Shown: positions 17,873 through 27,814, counted from the first letter of the stretch. The stretch: 64,000 bases of DNA from Citreimonas salinaria (GCF_900107235.1 NZ_FNPF01000007.1:110755-174754); one strand, 5' to 3'. The notes: generated by a model from the letters alone, not told the origin. Made by a program: numbers and translations.

Positions 17873-19150
17873 ATGACCAAGGACAAGAATGGCGCTTCGC
17901 GGCGCCAGTTCCTGACCAGTGCCGCAGCACTGGGTGCCGGGGCGGTGGCCGCCGGCGCCGCCCGCGCCGCCGCACCCGATCCGCTGATCACCGAAGTGCA
18001 GCCCTGGGCGTCGGGCTTCGGCGACCCGGTCGACGCGCATCCCTACGGCACGCCGATCCGGTTCGAGGACGACGTGATCCGCCGCAACGTGGAATGGCTG
18101 ACCGCCGACACGATCAGCAGCATCAACTTCACGCCGATTCACGCGCTCGACGGCACGATCACCCCGCAGGGCTGCGCGTTCGAGCGGCACCATTCCGGCG
18201 CGATCGAACTCGCGAAGCCCGACTTCCGGCTGATGATCAACGGCCTCGTCGACCGGCCGCTGGTCTTCACCTACGAGGATCTCGAACGCTTCCCGCGCGA
18301 GAACCACGTCTATTTCCTCGAATGCGCGGCCAACACCGGCATGGAATGGGCGGGCGCGCAGCTGAACGGCGCGCAGTTCACCCACGGCATGATCCACAAC
18401 ATGGAATATACCGGCGTGCCGCTGCGCACCCTGCTGCAGGAAGCCGGGCTCGATGCCGCCGGCGACCTTGCCGACAAGTGGATCTACGTCGAAGGCGCCG
18501 ATGCCTCGTCCAACGGCCGCTCGATCCCGATGGACAAGGCGCTGGACGACGTTCTGGTCGCCTTCAAAGCCAACGGCGAGGCGCTGCGCAAGGAGCATGG
18601 CTATCCCGTGCGGCTGGTCGTGCCGGGCTGGGAAGGCAACATGTGGGTGAAGTGGCTGCGCCGGATCGAGGTCATGGACCGCCCCGTCGAGAGCCGCGAG
18701 GAGACGTCGAAATACACCGACGTCATGGCCGACGGCTCCGCGCGCAAATGGACCTGGGTGATGGACGCGAAATCCGTCGTCACCTCACCCAGCCCGCAAT
18801 CGCCGATCACCCACGGTCCCGGTCCGCTGGTCATCACCGGCATGGCCTGGTCCGGTCACGGCCGCATCACCCGCGTCGACGTCTCCACGGACGGCGGCAA
18901 GACGTGGCAGCCCGCGCGCCTCGCGAAGGACGGCGAGAACAAGGCGCTTACGCGCTTCTACCTCGACACCGACTGGGACGGCAGCGAGATGCTGCTGCAG
19001 TCCCGCGCCATCGACGAGACCGGTTATGTCCAGCCCACCAAGGCGCAGCTGCGCGAAGTGCGGGGGCTGAACTCGGTCTATCACAACAACTGCATCCAGA
19101 CCTGGCACGTCACGCCGGACGGGAAGGCCGAAAATGTCGAAGTCTCGTAA
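17873..19150 (+). CDS. soxC: SoxC, molybdenum cofactor subunit of sulfane dehydrogenase
   Basis: Sulfite-oxidase-fold subunit that, with SoxD, oxidises the outer sulfane sulfur on SoxY in a six-electron step. It has 425 residues. The Tat signal is RRQFLTSAAALGAGAVAAGAARA, and C151 in FLECAANTGMEW is the probable Mo ligand. A dimerisation domain fills the C-terminal third. The ATG follows GAGGAG. The 3' end overlaps soxD by 17 bases. Confidence 0.95.
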   Translation: MTKDKNGASRRQFLTSAAALGAGAVAAGAARAAAPDPLITEVQPWASGFGDPVDAHPYGTPIRFEDDVIRRNVEWLTADTISSINFTPIHALDGTITPQGCAFERHHSGAIELAKPDFRLMINGLVDRPLVFTYEDLERFPRENHVYFLECAANTGMEWAGAQLNGAQFTHGMIHNMEYTGVPLRTLLQEAGLDAAGDLADKWIYVEGADASSNGRSIPMDKALDDVLVAFKANGEALRKEHGYPVRLVVPGWEGNMWVKWLRRIEVMDRPVESREETSKYTDVMADGSARKWTWVMDAKSVVTSPSPQSPITHGPGPLVITGMAWSGHGRITRVDVSTDGGKTWQPARLAKDGENKALTRFYLDTDWDGSEMLLQSRAIDETGYVQPTKAQLREVRGLNSVYHNNCIQTWHVTPDGKAENVEVS

Positions 19151-20330
19151 TCTCTATGCCGCAACCGCTGTCGGGTTGGTGCTGACCTTCACGGCGGCCG
19201 CCAATTTCGCCGATCGCAACATCGCGCCGATGCCTGCCAATCCGCGTCTGCTGACCGCGCTGCCAATTCCCGACCCGGCCCCGCTGGGCGGCCTGGTCTC
19301 CGCCGCGCACGCGGACGAGGGCGGCGGCACCCGTTTCGGCCTCGGCCGCGAGGCTCTGCCGGAAGAAGTCGCCGCCTGGGACGTGGACGTGACCCCCGAC
19401 GGCACCGGGCTGCCCGAAGGGTCGGGCGACGTGATGACCGGCGAAGAGGTCTTCGTCGAGAAATGCGCCGTCTGCCACGGCGATTTCGCCGAGGGCGTGG
19501 GCAACTGGCCCAAGCTGGCCGGCGGTGACGGCACGCTGGACAACGCCGACCCGGTCAAGACCGTGGGCTCGTACTGGCCGTACCTGTCGACGGTCTGGGA
19601 CTACGTCCATCGCTCGATGCCCTTCGGCAACGCGCAAAGCCTCACCGCCGACGAGGTCTACGCGATCACCGCTTACATCCTCTACTCGAACTTCCTGGTC
19701 GAGGACGACTTCGTGCTGTCGCGCGAGAACTTCACCGAGATCGAGATGCCCAACCGCGACGGCTTCTTCGTCGATGACCGCCCCCAGACCGAGTACGCCC
19801 AGTGGCGGACCGAGCCCTGCATGGAGAACTGCAAGGACAGCGTCGAGATCACCATGCGCGCCACGGTCCTCGACGTGACGCCCGACGATCCCTCGGGCGA
19901 CGCGCCGCTGACCGAGACCGAAGCCGCGGTCGCCACGCCGGTCGTCGAGACCGCGCCGGACGAGGCCGAGGCCAAGGCGCAGAGCGCAAGCGCCGAGGAG
20001 GGGCCGGCAGACGCGCCCGATCCCGAGCTCATCGCCGCCGGAGAGGCCGTGTTCCGCCAGTGCAGCGCGTGCCACCAGGTCGGCGAGGGCGCGAAGAACC
20101 GGATGGGGCCGCAGCTGAACGCAATCGTCGGACGCGAGATCGGTGGAGTCGAGGACTTCCGCTACTCTTCCGCGATGGCCGACATGGACGGCACCTGGGA
20201 CCACGACACGCTGACGCAGTTCCTCACCGATCCGCGCGGCACGGTGCCCGGCACCAAGATGGCTTTCGCCGGCGTGCGCGACCAGGAGGACGTGAAGGCC
20301 CTGATCGCCTATCTCGAAAGCCTGGAGTGA
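19134..20330 (+). CDS. soxD: SoxD, dihaem cytochrome c of sulfane dehydrogenase
   Basis: Electron-accepting partner of SoxC, 398 residues. An N-terminal hydrophobic export segment precedes two cytochrome c domains with CAVCH (111-115) and CSACH (310-314). They are joined by an Ala/Glu/Pro-rich linker (about 250-297). The start lies inside the soxC 3' end, giving translational coupling. It is the last sox gene here; no soxEFGH follows. Confidence 0.95.
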   Translation: MSKSRNLYAATAVGLVLTFTAAANFADRNIAPMPANPRLLTALPIPDPAPLGGLVSAAHADEGGGTRFGLGREALPEEVAAWDVDVTPDGTGLPEGSGDVMTGEEVFVEKCAVCHGDFAEGVGNWPKLAGGDGTLDNADPVKTVGSYWPYLSTVWDYVHRSMPFGNAQSLTADEVYAITAYILYSNFLVEDDFVLSRENFTEIEMPNRDGFFVDDRPQTEYAQWRTEPCMENCKDSVEITMRATVLDVTPDDPSGDAPLTETEAAVATPVVETAPDEAEAKAQSASAEEGPADAPDPELIAAGEAVFRQCSACHQVGEGAKNRMGPQLNAIVGREIGGVEDFRYSSAMADMDGTWDHDTLTQFLTDPRGTVPGTKMAFAGVRDQEDVKALIAYLESLE

Positions 20331-20341
20331 TCAAAATCCTC

Positions 20342-20370
20342 GCGCGGCCGCCGATTCCCGGCGGCCGCGC
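20342..20370 (+). terminator. Hairpin after soxD
   Basis: An 11-bp GC stem (GCGCGGCCGCC / GGCGGCCGCGC, 7-base loop) starts 12 bases after the soxD stop codon. There is no clear T-tract, so it may be a weak or Rho-assisted terminator or an mRNA 3' stabiliser. Confidence 0.5.
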
Positions 20371-20525
20371 GACGCGTTCCGCCGCTCCGATAGGCGGAAT
20401 GGTGCCTTTCGCGGCAGGAAACCGCCGGCGGTGGCCTTTGCCTAAAACTGCACGCAAGACCGGTCTATGCAGATCGACTGCGCGGGCGCATCCTGAATGC
20501 GGGACCCATAGCAGGAGGCCGGACC

Positions 20526-20693
20526 ATGACCTTTCGAAAGCAGATCGTCGTTCTGGCCAGCGGCCTGGCGCTCGCCGCCGCGCTGGGGCTGATCCCGCGC
20601 CAGGCGGGCTCGCAGCCCGGAATCGACGCGGCGCCCGCCGGGCAGCCGGCCTTTGTCACGCCCTGTCCCTCCGATGCGCTCCAGGACGTCTGA
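20526..20693 (+). CDS. 55-residue exported or membrane-anchored small protein
   Basis: An unrecognised gene, MTFRKQIVVLASGLALAAALGL..., preceded by an excellent AGGAGG 8 bases upstream. Residues 7-22 form one hydrophobic segment, either a signal peptide or an anchor. The remainder is short and Pro/Ala-rich with a single cysteine (TPCPSD). It lies between the sox locus and a lipoprotein gene. The ribosome-binding site and signal-like N-terminus support translation; function is unknown. Confidence 0.55.
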   Translation: MTFRKQIVVLASGLALAAALGLIPRQAGSQPGIDAAPAGQPAFVTPCPSDALQDV

Positions 20694-20775
20694 CGCGCGC
20701 CGTCCGGCGATCCCGGACCGCCCTGATGCGGGCGACCGGCTCGACACCCGCCGACGGCTCGGCTAATCAGCGCGC

Positions 20776-21375
20776 ATGAACGATCTTCTTCCCCTGAACG
20801 CGCTGCGCGCCCTTTGCCTGCTTCTCGGGGCGGCGCTGCTGTCCGCCTGCGCGCCCGCGCCGGAGGATCTGCCAAGGCCCGAGCCCGCGCGGATCGCCGA
20901 GCTCGCAAGCGCCATCCGTGCGCTCGACCCCTCGGTCGACCCCGAGGAAGCCGCCCGCGCCGCGCGGATCTCCTACATGCACCCGCTGGAGCTGGCGATG
21001 CAGTACGGCATCTCCGACCCGCCGGTGATCCACAACATGAAGGTCAATGCCGGCCTGCGGCCGCGCGGCCTGTGCTGGCACTGGGCCGAGGACATGGAAA
21101 AGCGCCTGCGCGCCGAGGGATTCGAGACGCTGGACCTGCACCGCGCGATCTCGCAGCCGCCGATGCGGCTAGAACACTCGACCGTCATCATCTCGGCCCG
21201 CGGCGAGGGGATGAACGACGGCCTGGTGATCGACCCGTGGCGGAAGGGCGGCCGGCTCTACTGGGCGCCGGTGCTTGGGGACGACCCATACGAGTGGGAG
21301 CCGCGCGCCGTCGTGCTGGCCCGGCGCCGCCCCGAGGGGCCGATGCCGGGGGACGAACCGCACCCGACCTTCTGA
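20776..21375 (+). CDS. Lipoprotein with a possible Cys-His-Asp (transglutaminase/papain-like) triad
   Basis: A conserved-looking lipoprotein of 199 residues. Signal and lipobox: LLGAALLSAC, lipidation at C25. The mature part has three blocks in the order typical of papain-like or transglutaminase-like folds: RGLCWHWAEDMEKRL (Cys), EHSTVIISARG (His) and GLVIDPWRKGGRLYW (Asp). A cysteine-peptidase or transglutaminase-like role at the outer membrane is inference. It lies 400 bp after soxD and ahead of clpP. Confidence 0.8.
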   Translation: MNDLLPLNALRALCLLLGAALLSACAPAPEDLPRPEPARIAELASAIRALDPSVDPEEAARAARISYMHPLELAMQYGISDPPVIHNMKVNAGLRPRGLCWHWAEDMEKRLRAEGFETLDLHRAISQPPMRLEHSTVIISARGEGMNDGLVIDPWRKGGRLYWAPVLGDDPYEWEPRAVVLARRRPEGPMPGDEPHPTF

Positions 21376-21551
21376 GCGCCTCCGATGCCCGCGGGCGCGC
21401 ATCCGCGCCACGACACCGCCATCCCGCGCCTCGTTTTTCCCCGCGCCCCTTGCGGGTGCTGGGGGGCGACACTAAGACTCCGGTAACCCGCGCGCGGTAG
21501 GCGTGGGCCCGGGAAGACGTTTCACGAAAAGCAGAAAGCAGGCAGTCGCAC

Positions 21552-22187
21552 ATGAAAGACCCCTTCGAGACCTACATGAATCTCGTCCCCATGGTGGTCG
21601 AGCAGACCAGCCGGGGCGAGCGCGCCTACGACATCTTCTCGCGGCTGCTGAAGGAACGCATCATCTTCGTGAACGGACCTGTGCATGACGGCATGTCCTC
21701 GCTGGTCGTGGCGCAGCTTCTGCACCTCGAGGCCGAGAACCCGTCGAAGGAAATCTCGATGTACATCAACTCGCCCGGCGGCTCGGTCGTCGCGGGGATG
21801 AGCATCTACGACACCATGCAGTACATCCGGCCCAAGGTCTCGACCCTGGTCTGCGGCCTGGCGGCCTCGATGGGCTCGGTCATCGCCGTGGGTGGGGCCA
21901 AGGGAATGCGCTTCGCGCTGCCGAACTCGGAATTCCTGGTCCACCAGCCGTCCGGCGGCATGCAGGGCACCGCGGCCGACATCATGATCTCGGCCCGCCA
22001 CATCGAGCAGACGCGCGAGCGCATGTACAAGCTCTACACGCGGCACACCGGACAGGATCACGACACGGTGCGCGAGGCGATGGACCGCGACAAGTGGATG
22101 ACGCCCGAAGAGGCGAAGGAATGGGGCCATGTCGACGAGATCGTCGAAAGCCGCGACCAGGCCGCGGACGCGGCCAAGGACACGTGA
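21552..22187 (+). CDS. clpP: ATP-dependent Clp protease proteolytic subunit ClpP
   Basis: Serine peptidase that forms the two-ring degradation chamber used with ClpX or ClpA. It has 211 residues. The catalytic triad is S106 (LAASMGS), H131 (FLVHQPSGG) and D180 ([10 protein letters not shown]). Paired as usual with clpX 155 bp downstream. Confidence 0.97.
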   Translation: MKDPFETYMNLVPMVVEQTSRGERAYDIFSRLLKERIIFVNGPVHDGMSSLVVAQLLHLEAENPSKEISMYINSPGGSVVAGMSIYDTMQYIRPKVSTLVCGLAASMGSVIAVGGAKGMRFALPNSEFLVHQPSGGMQGTAADIMISARHIEQTRERMYKLYTRHTGQDHDTVREAMDRDKWMTPEEAKEWGHVDEIVESRDQAADAAKDT

Positions 22188-22192
22188 CGGGG

Positions 22193-22220
22193 CGCCGCCG
22201 CGTCATGGGATGCGGCGGCG
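22193..22220 (+). terminator. Hairpin between clpP and clpX
   Basis: A 9-bp stem CGCCGCCGC / GCGGCGGCG with a 10-base loop is followed by GAATTT, five bases after the clpP stop codon. It probably attenuates readthrough so that ClpP and ClpX levels can differ; the T-tract is weak. Confidence 0.5.
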
Positions 22221-22342
22221 GAATTTCGCATTGCCCGTCAGTTTGGACTGACCTAAGCTGGCGGGACGCTGGCGGCCGAAGCTGAAACGGCCTGCCAAAC
22301 GACGGTCCGCCGCGGATCGAAAGCGGTGGAGAAAGGTTCAGA

Positions 22343-23608
22343 ATGGCGACGAATTCAGGCGGTGACAGCAAGAACACCCTCTATTGCAGCTTCTGCGGCA
22401 AAAGCCAGCACGAGGTGCGCAAGCTGATCGCCGGCCCCACGGTGTTCATCTGCGACGAGTGCGTCGAGCTGTGCATGGACATCATCCGCGAGGAGACCCG
22501 CGGCGCCGGCCTGAAATCCTCGGAAGGGGTGCCTACGCCGCAGGAGATCTGCCAGGTGCTCGACGATTACGTGATCGGCCAGGAAAAGGCCAAGCGCGTG
22601 CTGTCGGTGGCCGTGCACAATCACTACAAGCGGCTCAACCACGCGTCGAAAAGCTCGGACATCGAGCTGGCGAAGTCGAACATCCTGCTGATCGGCCCGA
22701 CGGGTTGCGGCAAGACGCTGCTGGCGCAGACGCTGGCGCGCATCCTCGACGTGCCGTTCACCATGGCCGACGCGACCACGCTGACCGAAGCCGGCTACGT
22801 GGGCGAGGATGTCGAGAACATCATCCTCAAGCTGCTGCAGGCGTCGGAGTACAACGTCGAGCGCGCGCAGCGCGGCATCGTCTACATCGACGAGGTCGAC
22901 AAGATCACGCGCAAGTCCGAAAATCCCTCGATCACCCGCGACGTGTCGGGCGAGGGCGTCCAGCAGGCGCTGCTGAAGCTGATGGAAGGCACCGTTGCCT
23001 CGGTGCCGCCGCAAGGAGGGCGCAAGCATCCGCAGCAGGAATTCCTGCAGGTGGACACGACGAACATCCTGTTCATCTGCGGCGGCGCCTTCGCGGGACT
23101 CGACCGGATCATCAAGCAGCGCGGCAAGGGCAGCGCGATGGGCTTCGGCGCGGACGTACGCGATGAAAGCGCCCAGGGCATCGGCGAGACGTTCAAGGCG
23201 CTCGAGCCCGAGGACCTGCTGAAGTTCGGCCTGATCCCGGAATTCGTCGGCCGTCTGCCGGTCGTCGCCACGCTCGAGGACCTGGACGAGGACGCGCTGG
23301 TCACCATCCTGACCCAGCCGAAGAACGCCCTGGTCAAGCAGTACCAGCGCCTGTTCGAGATGGAGGATGCCGACCTGTCCTTCACCGACGACGCGCTGTC
23401 GGCCATCGCCAAGAAGGCGATCGCCCGCAAGACCGGCGCGCGCGGCCTGCGCTCGATCCTCGAGGGGATCCTGCTCGACACGATGTTCGACCTGCCGGGC
23501 ATGGACAACGTGACCGAGGTCGTGGTCAACGACGAGGTCGTCAACGCGGACGCCAAGCCGCTGATGATCTACGCCGACCAGAAGAAGGAAGGCGCCACCG
23601 CCGGCTGA
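22343..23608 (+). CDS. clpX: ATP-dependent unfoldase ClpX
   Basis: Hexameric AAA+ unfoldase that recognises substrates and feeds ClpP. It has 421 residues. The N-terminal zinc-binding domain has C15, C18, C37 and C40. Walker A is GPTGCGKT, followed by Walker [10 protein letters not shown], the IGF-type loop region ([11 protein letters not shown]) and the sensor/C-domain [21 protein letters not shown]. An intrinsic terminator follows. Confidence 0.98.
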   Translation: MATNSGGDSKNTLYCSFCGKSQHEVRKLIAGPTVFICDECVELCMDIIREETRGAGLKSSEGVPTPQEICQVLDDYVIGQEKAKRVLSVAVHNHYKRLNHASKSSDIELAKSNILLIGPTGCGKTLLAQTLARILDVPFTMADATTLTEAGYVGEDVENIILKLLQASEYNVERAQRGIVYIDEVDKITRKSENPSITRDVSGEGVQQALLKLMEGTVASVPPQGGRKHPQQEFLQVDTTNILFICGGAFAGLDRIIKQRGKGSAMGFGADVRDESAQGIGETFKALEPEDLLKFGLIPEFVGRLPVVATLEDLDEDALVTILTQPKNALVKQYQRLFEMEDADLSFTDDALSAIAKKAIARKTGARGLRSILEGILLDTMFDLPGMDNVTEVVVNDEVVNADAKPLMIYADQKKEGATAG

Positions 23609-23639
23609 CCGCACGGAGGCTCTCCACCGAAACGAATGC

Positions 23640-23661
23640 GGGGCGGCCATCGGGCCGCCCC
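23640..23661 (+). terminator. Intrinsic terminator of clpX
   Basis: A perfect 9-bp stem GGGGCGGCC / GGCCGCCCC with an ATCG loop, 31 bases after the clpX stop, then TGTCGTTTC with only a short T run. Confidence 0.75.
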
Positions 23662-24090
23662 TGTCGTTTCTGGCGACGCGGTTCGCGCGGCTTCGCCGGC
23701 TCGCTTCCGGCGCTTCCCCGCATCCGCTGCCGTGCCTCCGGCCGCGATCCGCCGCCAAGGCATTCCCACACGCCCGACATCCCGGCGGCTCCGCAGGCGC
23801 GAGCGGAAGGCGGCCGCGGCCCGCGTCGGCCGGATGCCGCCCCGCTTCGGGCCCGGCCTTGACGGAATGCCCGACGACCCGCCGGCGAGAATCCTAACGG
23901 ATGATGAATCCGCCTCTGCAAGTCATTGATTTCCTTAGGGCGCCCCCGTGTCCCATCGTGGGACACCGGGACTCCCGCCCGGAACGCAGCCCGATCACAC
24001 CTTCACCACCCGCGCGCCGCCACGCTCCGCGGCACTGGACCTCTCACCCCCGCTGGACTAAACCCGGGGCACGAACAACCGGAGTCGTCC
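23662..24090. other. Intergenic stretch clpX-NDUFA12 containing repeat copy B
   Basis: Of these 429 bases, about the first 230 are GC-rich with no frame showing family similarity. Positions 23893-23965 hold the dispersed repeat. The remaining 125 bases should contain the promoter of the NDUFA12-mlaD-DUF2155 unit, but no box is clear enough to call. Confidence 0.5.
23893..23965 (+). repeat. Dispersed palindrome-ended repeat, copy B
   Basis: CCTAAC, then 6 bases, then TGAATCCG, then exactly 36 bases, then TGTCCCA-TCG-TGGGACA (23949-23965). The same architecture occurs at 10318-10386 and, inverted, at 53823-53895. Here the palindrome end points toward the downstream NDUFA12-like gene. Confidence 0.78.
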
Positions 24091-24474
24091 ATGGGCATCC
24101 TCAACACGCTGCTGCGCGCCGTCACCTGGTGGAACGGCCAGACGCTCAACACCCAGTTCTACACCTGGCGCCACGGCACCAGGGTCGGTCAGGATGATCA
24201 GGGCAACACCTTCTACCAGTCCAAGGACGGCAAGCGGCGCTGGGTCATCTTCAACGGCGAATCCGAGGCCAGCCGCGTCAGCCCCGAGTGGCACGGCTGG
24301 CTGCACCACACCCACGCAGAGACGCCGCTGGATAAGCCTCTGGCGCACAAGCCGTGGGAAAAACCGCACCGAGAGAACCTGACCGGCACGGCGCTGGCCT
24401 ACGCGCCCGCGGGCTCGATCCGCCGCGAGAACCCGCCCGAACGCCGCGACTACGAAGCCTGGAGCCCGGAATGA
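24091..24474 (+). CDS. NDUFA12-family NADH:ubiquinone oxidoreductase accessory subunit
   Basis: Alphaproteobacterial counterpart of the mitochondrial complex I subunit NDUFA12 (B17.2), 127 residues. Characteristic blocks are [50 protein letters not shown] and [25 protein letters not shown]. It encodes a peripheral subunit at the membrane-arm/matrix-arm junction. Its stop overlaps the mlaD start (ATGA), so the two are coupled. Confidence 0.93.
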   Translation: MGILNTLLRAVTWWNGQTLNTQFYTWRHGTRVGQDDQGNTFYQSKDGKRRWVIFNGESEASRVSPEWHGWLHHTHAETPLDKPLAHKPWEKPHRENLTGTALAYAPAGSIRRENPPERRDYEAWSPE

Positions 24475-24917
24475 GCCACTCGACGGCCGAGGTGCTGGTC
24501 GGCGGCTGCGTGCTGGCCGGGGCGCTGGGCTTCGGGCTCTACGCGATGCAGGTGACGGGCCTGTCGGCCGCTCCGCAGGGATACGACCTGCACGCGTCCT
24601 TCCGTTCGCTCGAAGGCGTGTCCGTCGGCACCGATGTACGCCTGGCCGGCGTCAAGGTGGGCAGCGTGACCGACATCGCGCTGAACCCCGAGACCTATCG
24701 CGCCGACACGACCGTCCAGATCCGCGACGACGTGCTGATCCCCGACGACAGCGCGATCCTCGTCGCGTCCGAGGGGCTGCTGGGCGGCAACTACGTCGAA
24801 CTCAGCCCCGGCGGATCGCCCTTCTTCTACGGTGCCGGCGACCGGATCACCGACACGCAAAGCGCAGTCAGCCTGATCTCGCTGCTGATGGCCTTCGTCG
24901 GCGGAAGCCCCGAATGA
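24471..24917 (+). CDS. mlaD: MlaD-like outer-membrane lipid asymmetry protein
   Basis: Substrate-binding protein of the Mla phospholipid transport system, anchored by one N-terminal membrane helix ([21 protein letters not shown]). It has 148 residues with a complete MCE domain ([34 protein letters not shown] ... [17 protein letters not shown]). It lies between the NDUFA12-like gene and a DUF2155 gene, with ATGA overlaps on both sides. MlaE/F are not adjacent. Confidence 0.92.
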   Translation: MSHSTAEVLVGGCVLAGALGFGLYAMQVTGLSAAPQGYDLHASFRSLEGVSVGTDVRLAGVKVGSVTDIALNPETYRADTTVQIRDDVLIPDDSAILVASEGLLGGNYVELSPGGSPFFYGAGDRITDTQSAVSLISLLMAFVGGSPE

Positions 24918-25279
24918 TCCGCGCGGCAGTCCTGGCTCTCGCGATGGCGGCCTCGGGCGTGGCGGCGCAGCAGGAGGAGAGCGTGGTCAAGGGCTTGGGC
25001 GCCGTGCTGCGGGGCCTGGACAAGCTGAACGCCACGGTCGATGACCTGACGCTGCAGGCCGGCGACAGCGTCGTGTTCGGCCGGATCGAGATCGTGCTGG
25101 GCGAATGCCGCTACCCGCAGGACGATCCGGCGGGCAACGCCTATGCCTTCCTGACGATCCGCGAGGCGGGCGTGATGGAGCCGGTCTTTCGCGGCTGGAT
25201 GATCGCCGCCTCGCCGGCGCTGAACCCGCTGGATCACCCGCGCTACGATGTCTGGGTGTTGCGCTGCACCACCTCGTGA
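24914..25279 (+). CDS. DUF2155 periplasmic protein
   Basis: Conserved alphaproteobacterial secreted protein of 121 residues. Signal peptide [19 protein letters not shown], then the DUF2155 core (LDKLNATVDDLTLQAGDSVVFGRIEIVLGECRYP...NAYAFLTIRE...FRGWMIAASPALNPLDHPRYDVWVLRC). Two cysteines may form a disulfide. Function unknown; coupling with mlaD suggests an envelope role. Its 3' end overlaps the convergent aat gene by 37 bases. Confidence 0.9.
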   Translation: MIRAAVLALAMAASGVAAQQEESVVKGLGAVLRGLDKLNATVDDLTLQAGDSVVFGRIEIVLGECRYPQDDPAGNAYAFLTIREAGVMEPVFRGWMIAASPALNPLDHPRYDVWVLRCTTS

Positions 25280-25887
25280 CCCGAAGCGGCCAGCGGCGCC
25301 GATAGGATGTCGGCGGGCGCGTCGACCGCTTCTGCCAGCAGGCTGCGATAGGCGGCGCGCGTGACCTCGATCCCCCCGAGCGAGGCGAGGTGTGGCGTCA
25401 GGAACTGGGTGTCGAACAGCCTGAACCCCGCGCGCGGCAGCAGGTCGACCAGCCAGGCGAGCGCGATCTTCGAGCCGTCGCGCCGGCGCGAGAACATGGA
25501 CTCGCCGCAATAGCATCCGCCGATGCACACGCCGTAGACGCCGCCGGCAAGCTGGCCGTCCATCCAGACCTCGAGCGAATGCGCCTGGCCTTGGTGGTGA
25601 AGCTGCGTGTAGAGGCTGCGGATCTCGTCGTTGATCCAGGTTTCGGAGCGGTCGGCGCAGGCATCGACCACGTCCTCGAACGCGCGGTCCAGCGTCACGG
25701 AGTAATCGTCACGCCGCAGCCGCCGTGCGAGGCTGCGCGAGATGCGGAAACCGTCCAGCGGAATGATCCCCCGGCGGCGTGGATCGACCCAGAAGATCTC
25801 CGGGTCGTCGTGCCGCTCGGCCATCGGGAAGATGCCGCTGCGATAGGCGTGCAGCAGAAGCTGGGGCGTTATGACCGTGGTTGTCAT
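25243..25887 (-). CDS. aat: Leucyl/phenylalanyl-tRNA-protein transferase
   Basis: Adds Leu or Phe to N-terminal Arg/Lys, creating N-degrons for ClpAP. It has 214 residues. Diagnostic blocks are LLHAYRSGIFPMAE, WVDPRRRGIIPLDGFRISRSLARRLRR, SLEVWMDGQLAGGVYGVCIGGCYCGESMFSRRRDGSKIAL and FDTQFLTPHLASLGG. A minus-strand gene, convergent with the DUF2155 gene. Confidence 0.96.
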   Translation of the reverse strand: MTTTVITPQLLLHAYRSGIFPMAERHDDPEIFWVDPRRRGIIPLDGFRISRSLARRLRRDDYSVTLDRAFEDVVDACADRSETWINDEIRSLYTQLHHQGQAHSLEVWMDGQLAGGVYGVCIGGCYCGESMFSRRRDGSKIALAWLVDLLPRAGFRLFDTQFLTPHLASLGGIEVTRAAYRSLLAEAVDAPADILSAPLAASGHEVVQRNTQTS

Positions 25888-25961
25888 GGCGACACGACGG
25901 CGCCCCTAGGGCGCCGCGCGTGGCCGGTGCGGTCGGGCAGCGCGGGGAACATGGGCCGACG

Positions 25962-27326
25962 CTACTGCGCCAGCCCGCCCGCCTCCAGCCACTTTTCCAG
26001 CCAGTGGATCGTGTAATCCCCGGTATGGATGTCGTGCTCCTGCAGCAGGGCGTGGAACAGCGGGACCGTGGTGTCGACGCCGTCGACGATCAGTTCCCCA
26101 AGCGCGCGATGCAGCCGGGCCAGCGCCTCGGGGCGGTCGCGGCCATGCACGATCAGCTTGCCGATCAGGCTGTCGTAGTAGGGCGGGATCCGGTAGCCGT
26201 CGTACAGCGCGCTGTCCATCCGCACGCCCAGGCCGCCGGGCGCGTGGTACTGCGTGATCTTGCCGGGCGAGGGCGAGAAATTCGGCAGCTTCTCGGCGTT
26301 GATGCGCACTTCGATCGCGTGGCCGTTGATCTTCAGGTCGTCCTGCCCGAAGGACAGCGGCATGCCGGAGGCGACGCGGATCTGTTCGCGCACCAGGTCG
26401 ACGCCGAAGATCGCCTCGGTCACCGGATGTTCGACCTGCAGGCGGGTGTTCATCTCGATGAAGAAGAACTCGCCGTCCTCGTAGAGGAACTCGATCGTGC
26501 CCGCGCCGCGATAGCCCATTTCGGCCACGGCGTCGGCGCAGATCTTGCCGATGCGGGCGCGTTCCTCCGGGGTGATGGCGGGGCCGGGGGCTTCCTCGAA
26601 GACCTTCTGGTGACGGCGCTGCAGCGAGCAGTCCCGCTCGCCCAGGTGGACGCCGCCGCCCTGGCCGTCGCCGAAGACCTGGATCTCGATGTGGCGCGGC
26701 TTCTGGAGGTACTTCTCGATATAGACCTCGTCGTTGCCGAAGGCGGCCAGCGCCTCCGAGCGGGCGGTGTGGAAGGCGCGCTCCATCTCTTCCTCGTTGC
26801 GGGCGACCTTCATGCCGCGCCCGCCGCCGCCGGCGGTCGCCTTGATGATCACCGGATAGCCGAAATCGGCGCCGATGCGCTTGGCCTCGTCCAGGCTGGC
26901 GACGCCGCCGGGCGAACCCGGCACCACGGGGATGCCCAGCTTGGCGGCCGTGTCCTTGGCGGTGATCTTGTCGCCCATCAGGCTGATATGCTCGGCCGAG
27001 GGACCGATGAAGGTCAGGCCGTGATCCTCGACGATCTGCACGAAGCGGGCGTTTTCCGACAGGAAACCATAGCCGGGATGGATGGCCTGCGCGCCGGTGA
27101 CCTCGCACGCCGAGATGATAGCAGGCATGGCCAGGTAGCTTTGCGTCGAGGGGGCCGGTCCGATGCAGATGGATTCGTCGGCCATCCGTACGTGCATGGC
27201 GTCGGCGTCTGCGGTGGAATGCACAGCGACGCTGGCGATGCCCATCTCGCGGCAGGCGCGCACGACGCGCAGCGCGATCTCGCCGCGGTTGGCGATCAGG
27301 ATCTTGTCGAACATTGCCGCGCTCAT
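25962..27326 (-). CDS. accC: Acetyl-CoA carboxylase biotin carboxylase subunit
   Basis: ATP-dependent carboxylation of the biotin on AccB, the first step of fatty-acid synthesis. It has 454 residues. ATP-grasp motifs [13 protein letters not shown] and [16 protein letters not shown] are present, with the active-site region [16 protein letters not shown]. The start overlaps the accB stop by 4 bases. Confidence 0.97.
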   Translation of the reverse strand: MSAAMFDKILIANRGEIALRVVRACREMGIASVAVHSTADADAMHVRMADESICIGPAPSTQSYLAMPAIISACEVTGAQAIHPGYGFLSENARFVQIVEDHGLTFIGPSAEHISLMGDKITAKDTAAKLGIPVVPGSPGGVASLDEAKRIGADFGYPVIIKATAGGGGRGMKVARNEEEMERAFHTARSEALAAFGNDEVYIEKYLQKPRHIEIQVFGDGQGGGVHLGERDCSLQRRHQKVFEEAPGPAITPEERARIGKICADAVAEMGYRGAGTIEFLYEDGEFFFIEMNTRLQVEHPVTEAIFGVDLVREQIRVASGMPLSFGQDDLKINGHAIEVRINAEKLPNFSPSPGKITQYHAPGGLGVRMDSALYDGYRIPPYYDSLIGKLIVHGRDRPEALARLHRALGELIVDGVDTTVPLFHALLQEHDIHTGDYTIHWLEKWLEAGGLAQ

Positions 27327-27814
27327 TCGAGGATGACGAGCGGAGCGCCGTATTCCACCGGCGCGCCGTCTTCGACCAGGATGCGCTTGATCGTGCCCGC
27401 GCGCGGTGCGGGGATGTGGTTCATCGTCTTCATTGCTTCGACGATCAGCAGCGTGTCGCCTTCCTTGACCGACTGGCCAACCGAGATGAACGCGGGGGCG
27501 CCGGGTTCGGCCTGCATGTAGACCGTGCCGACCATCGGTGAGGTGACGGCGCCGGGATGCGCGGCGGGGTCCTCGGGCGCCTCGGGAGCGGCGGCCTCGG
27601 TCCGCGGGCCGGGCGCATGGGCCTGCGGCTGTGCCATCGGCGCAACCTGCTTGTGCTGCACCGGCGCCGGATGGTGGCGGCTGACCCGCACGTTGAGGCT
27701 GTCATCCTCGGCGTAATCGCGTTTGACCTGCAGCTCTGTCAGGTCGTTCTCGCGCAGCAGTTCCGCCAGTGCCTTGATGAAGGCCACGTCTGCGTCATGC
27801 TTCTCTTTGCTCAT
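27323..27814 (-). CDS. accB: Acetyl-CoA carboxylase biotin carboxyl carrier protein
   Basis: Carries biotin between AccC and the carboxyltransferase. It has 163 residues: an N-terminal domain, a Pro/Ala-rich linker (about 48-90), and a biotinyl domain starting at SPMVGTVY. The biotinylated lysine is K129 in EAMKTMN, the usual EAMKxMN signature. Co-transcribed with accC. Confidence 0.97.
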   Translation of the reverse strand: MSKEKHDADVAFIKALAELLRENDLTELQVKRDYAEDDSLNVRVSRHHPAPVQHKQVAPMAQPQAHAPGPRTEAAAPEAPEDPAAHPGAVTSPMVGTVYMQAEPGAPAFISVGQSVKEGDTLLIVEAMKTMNHIPAPRAGTIKRILVEDGAPVEYGAPLVILE

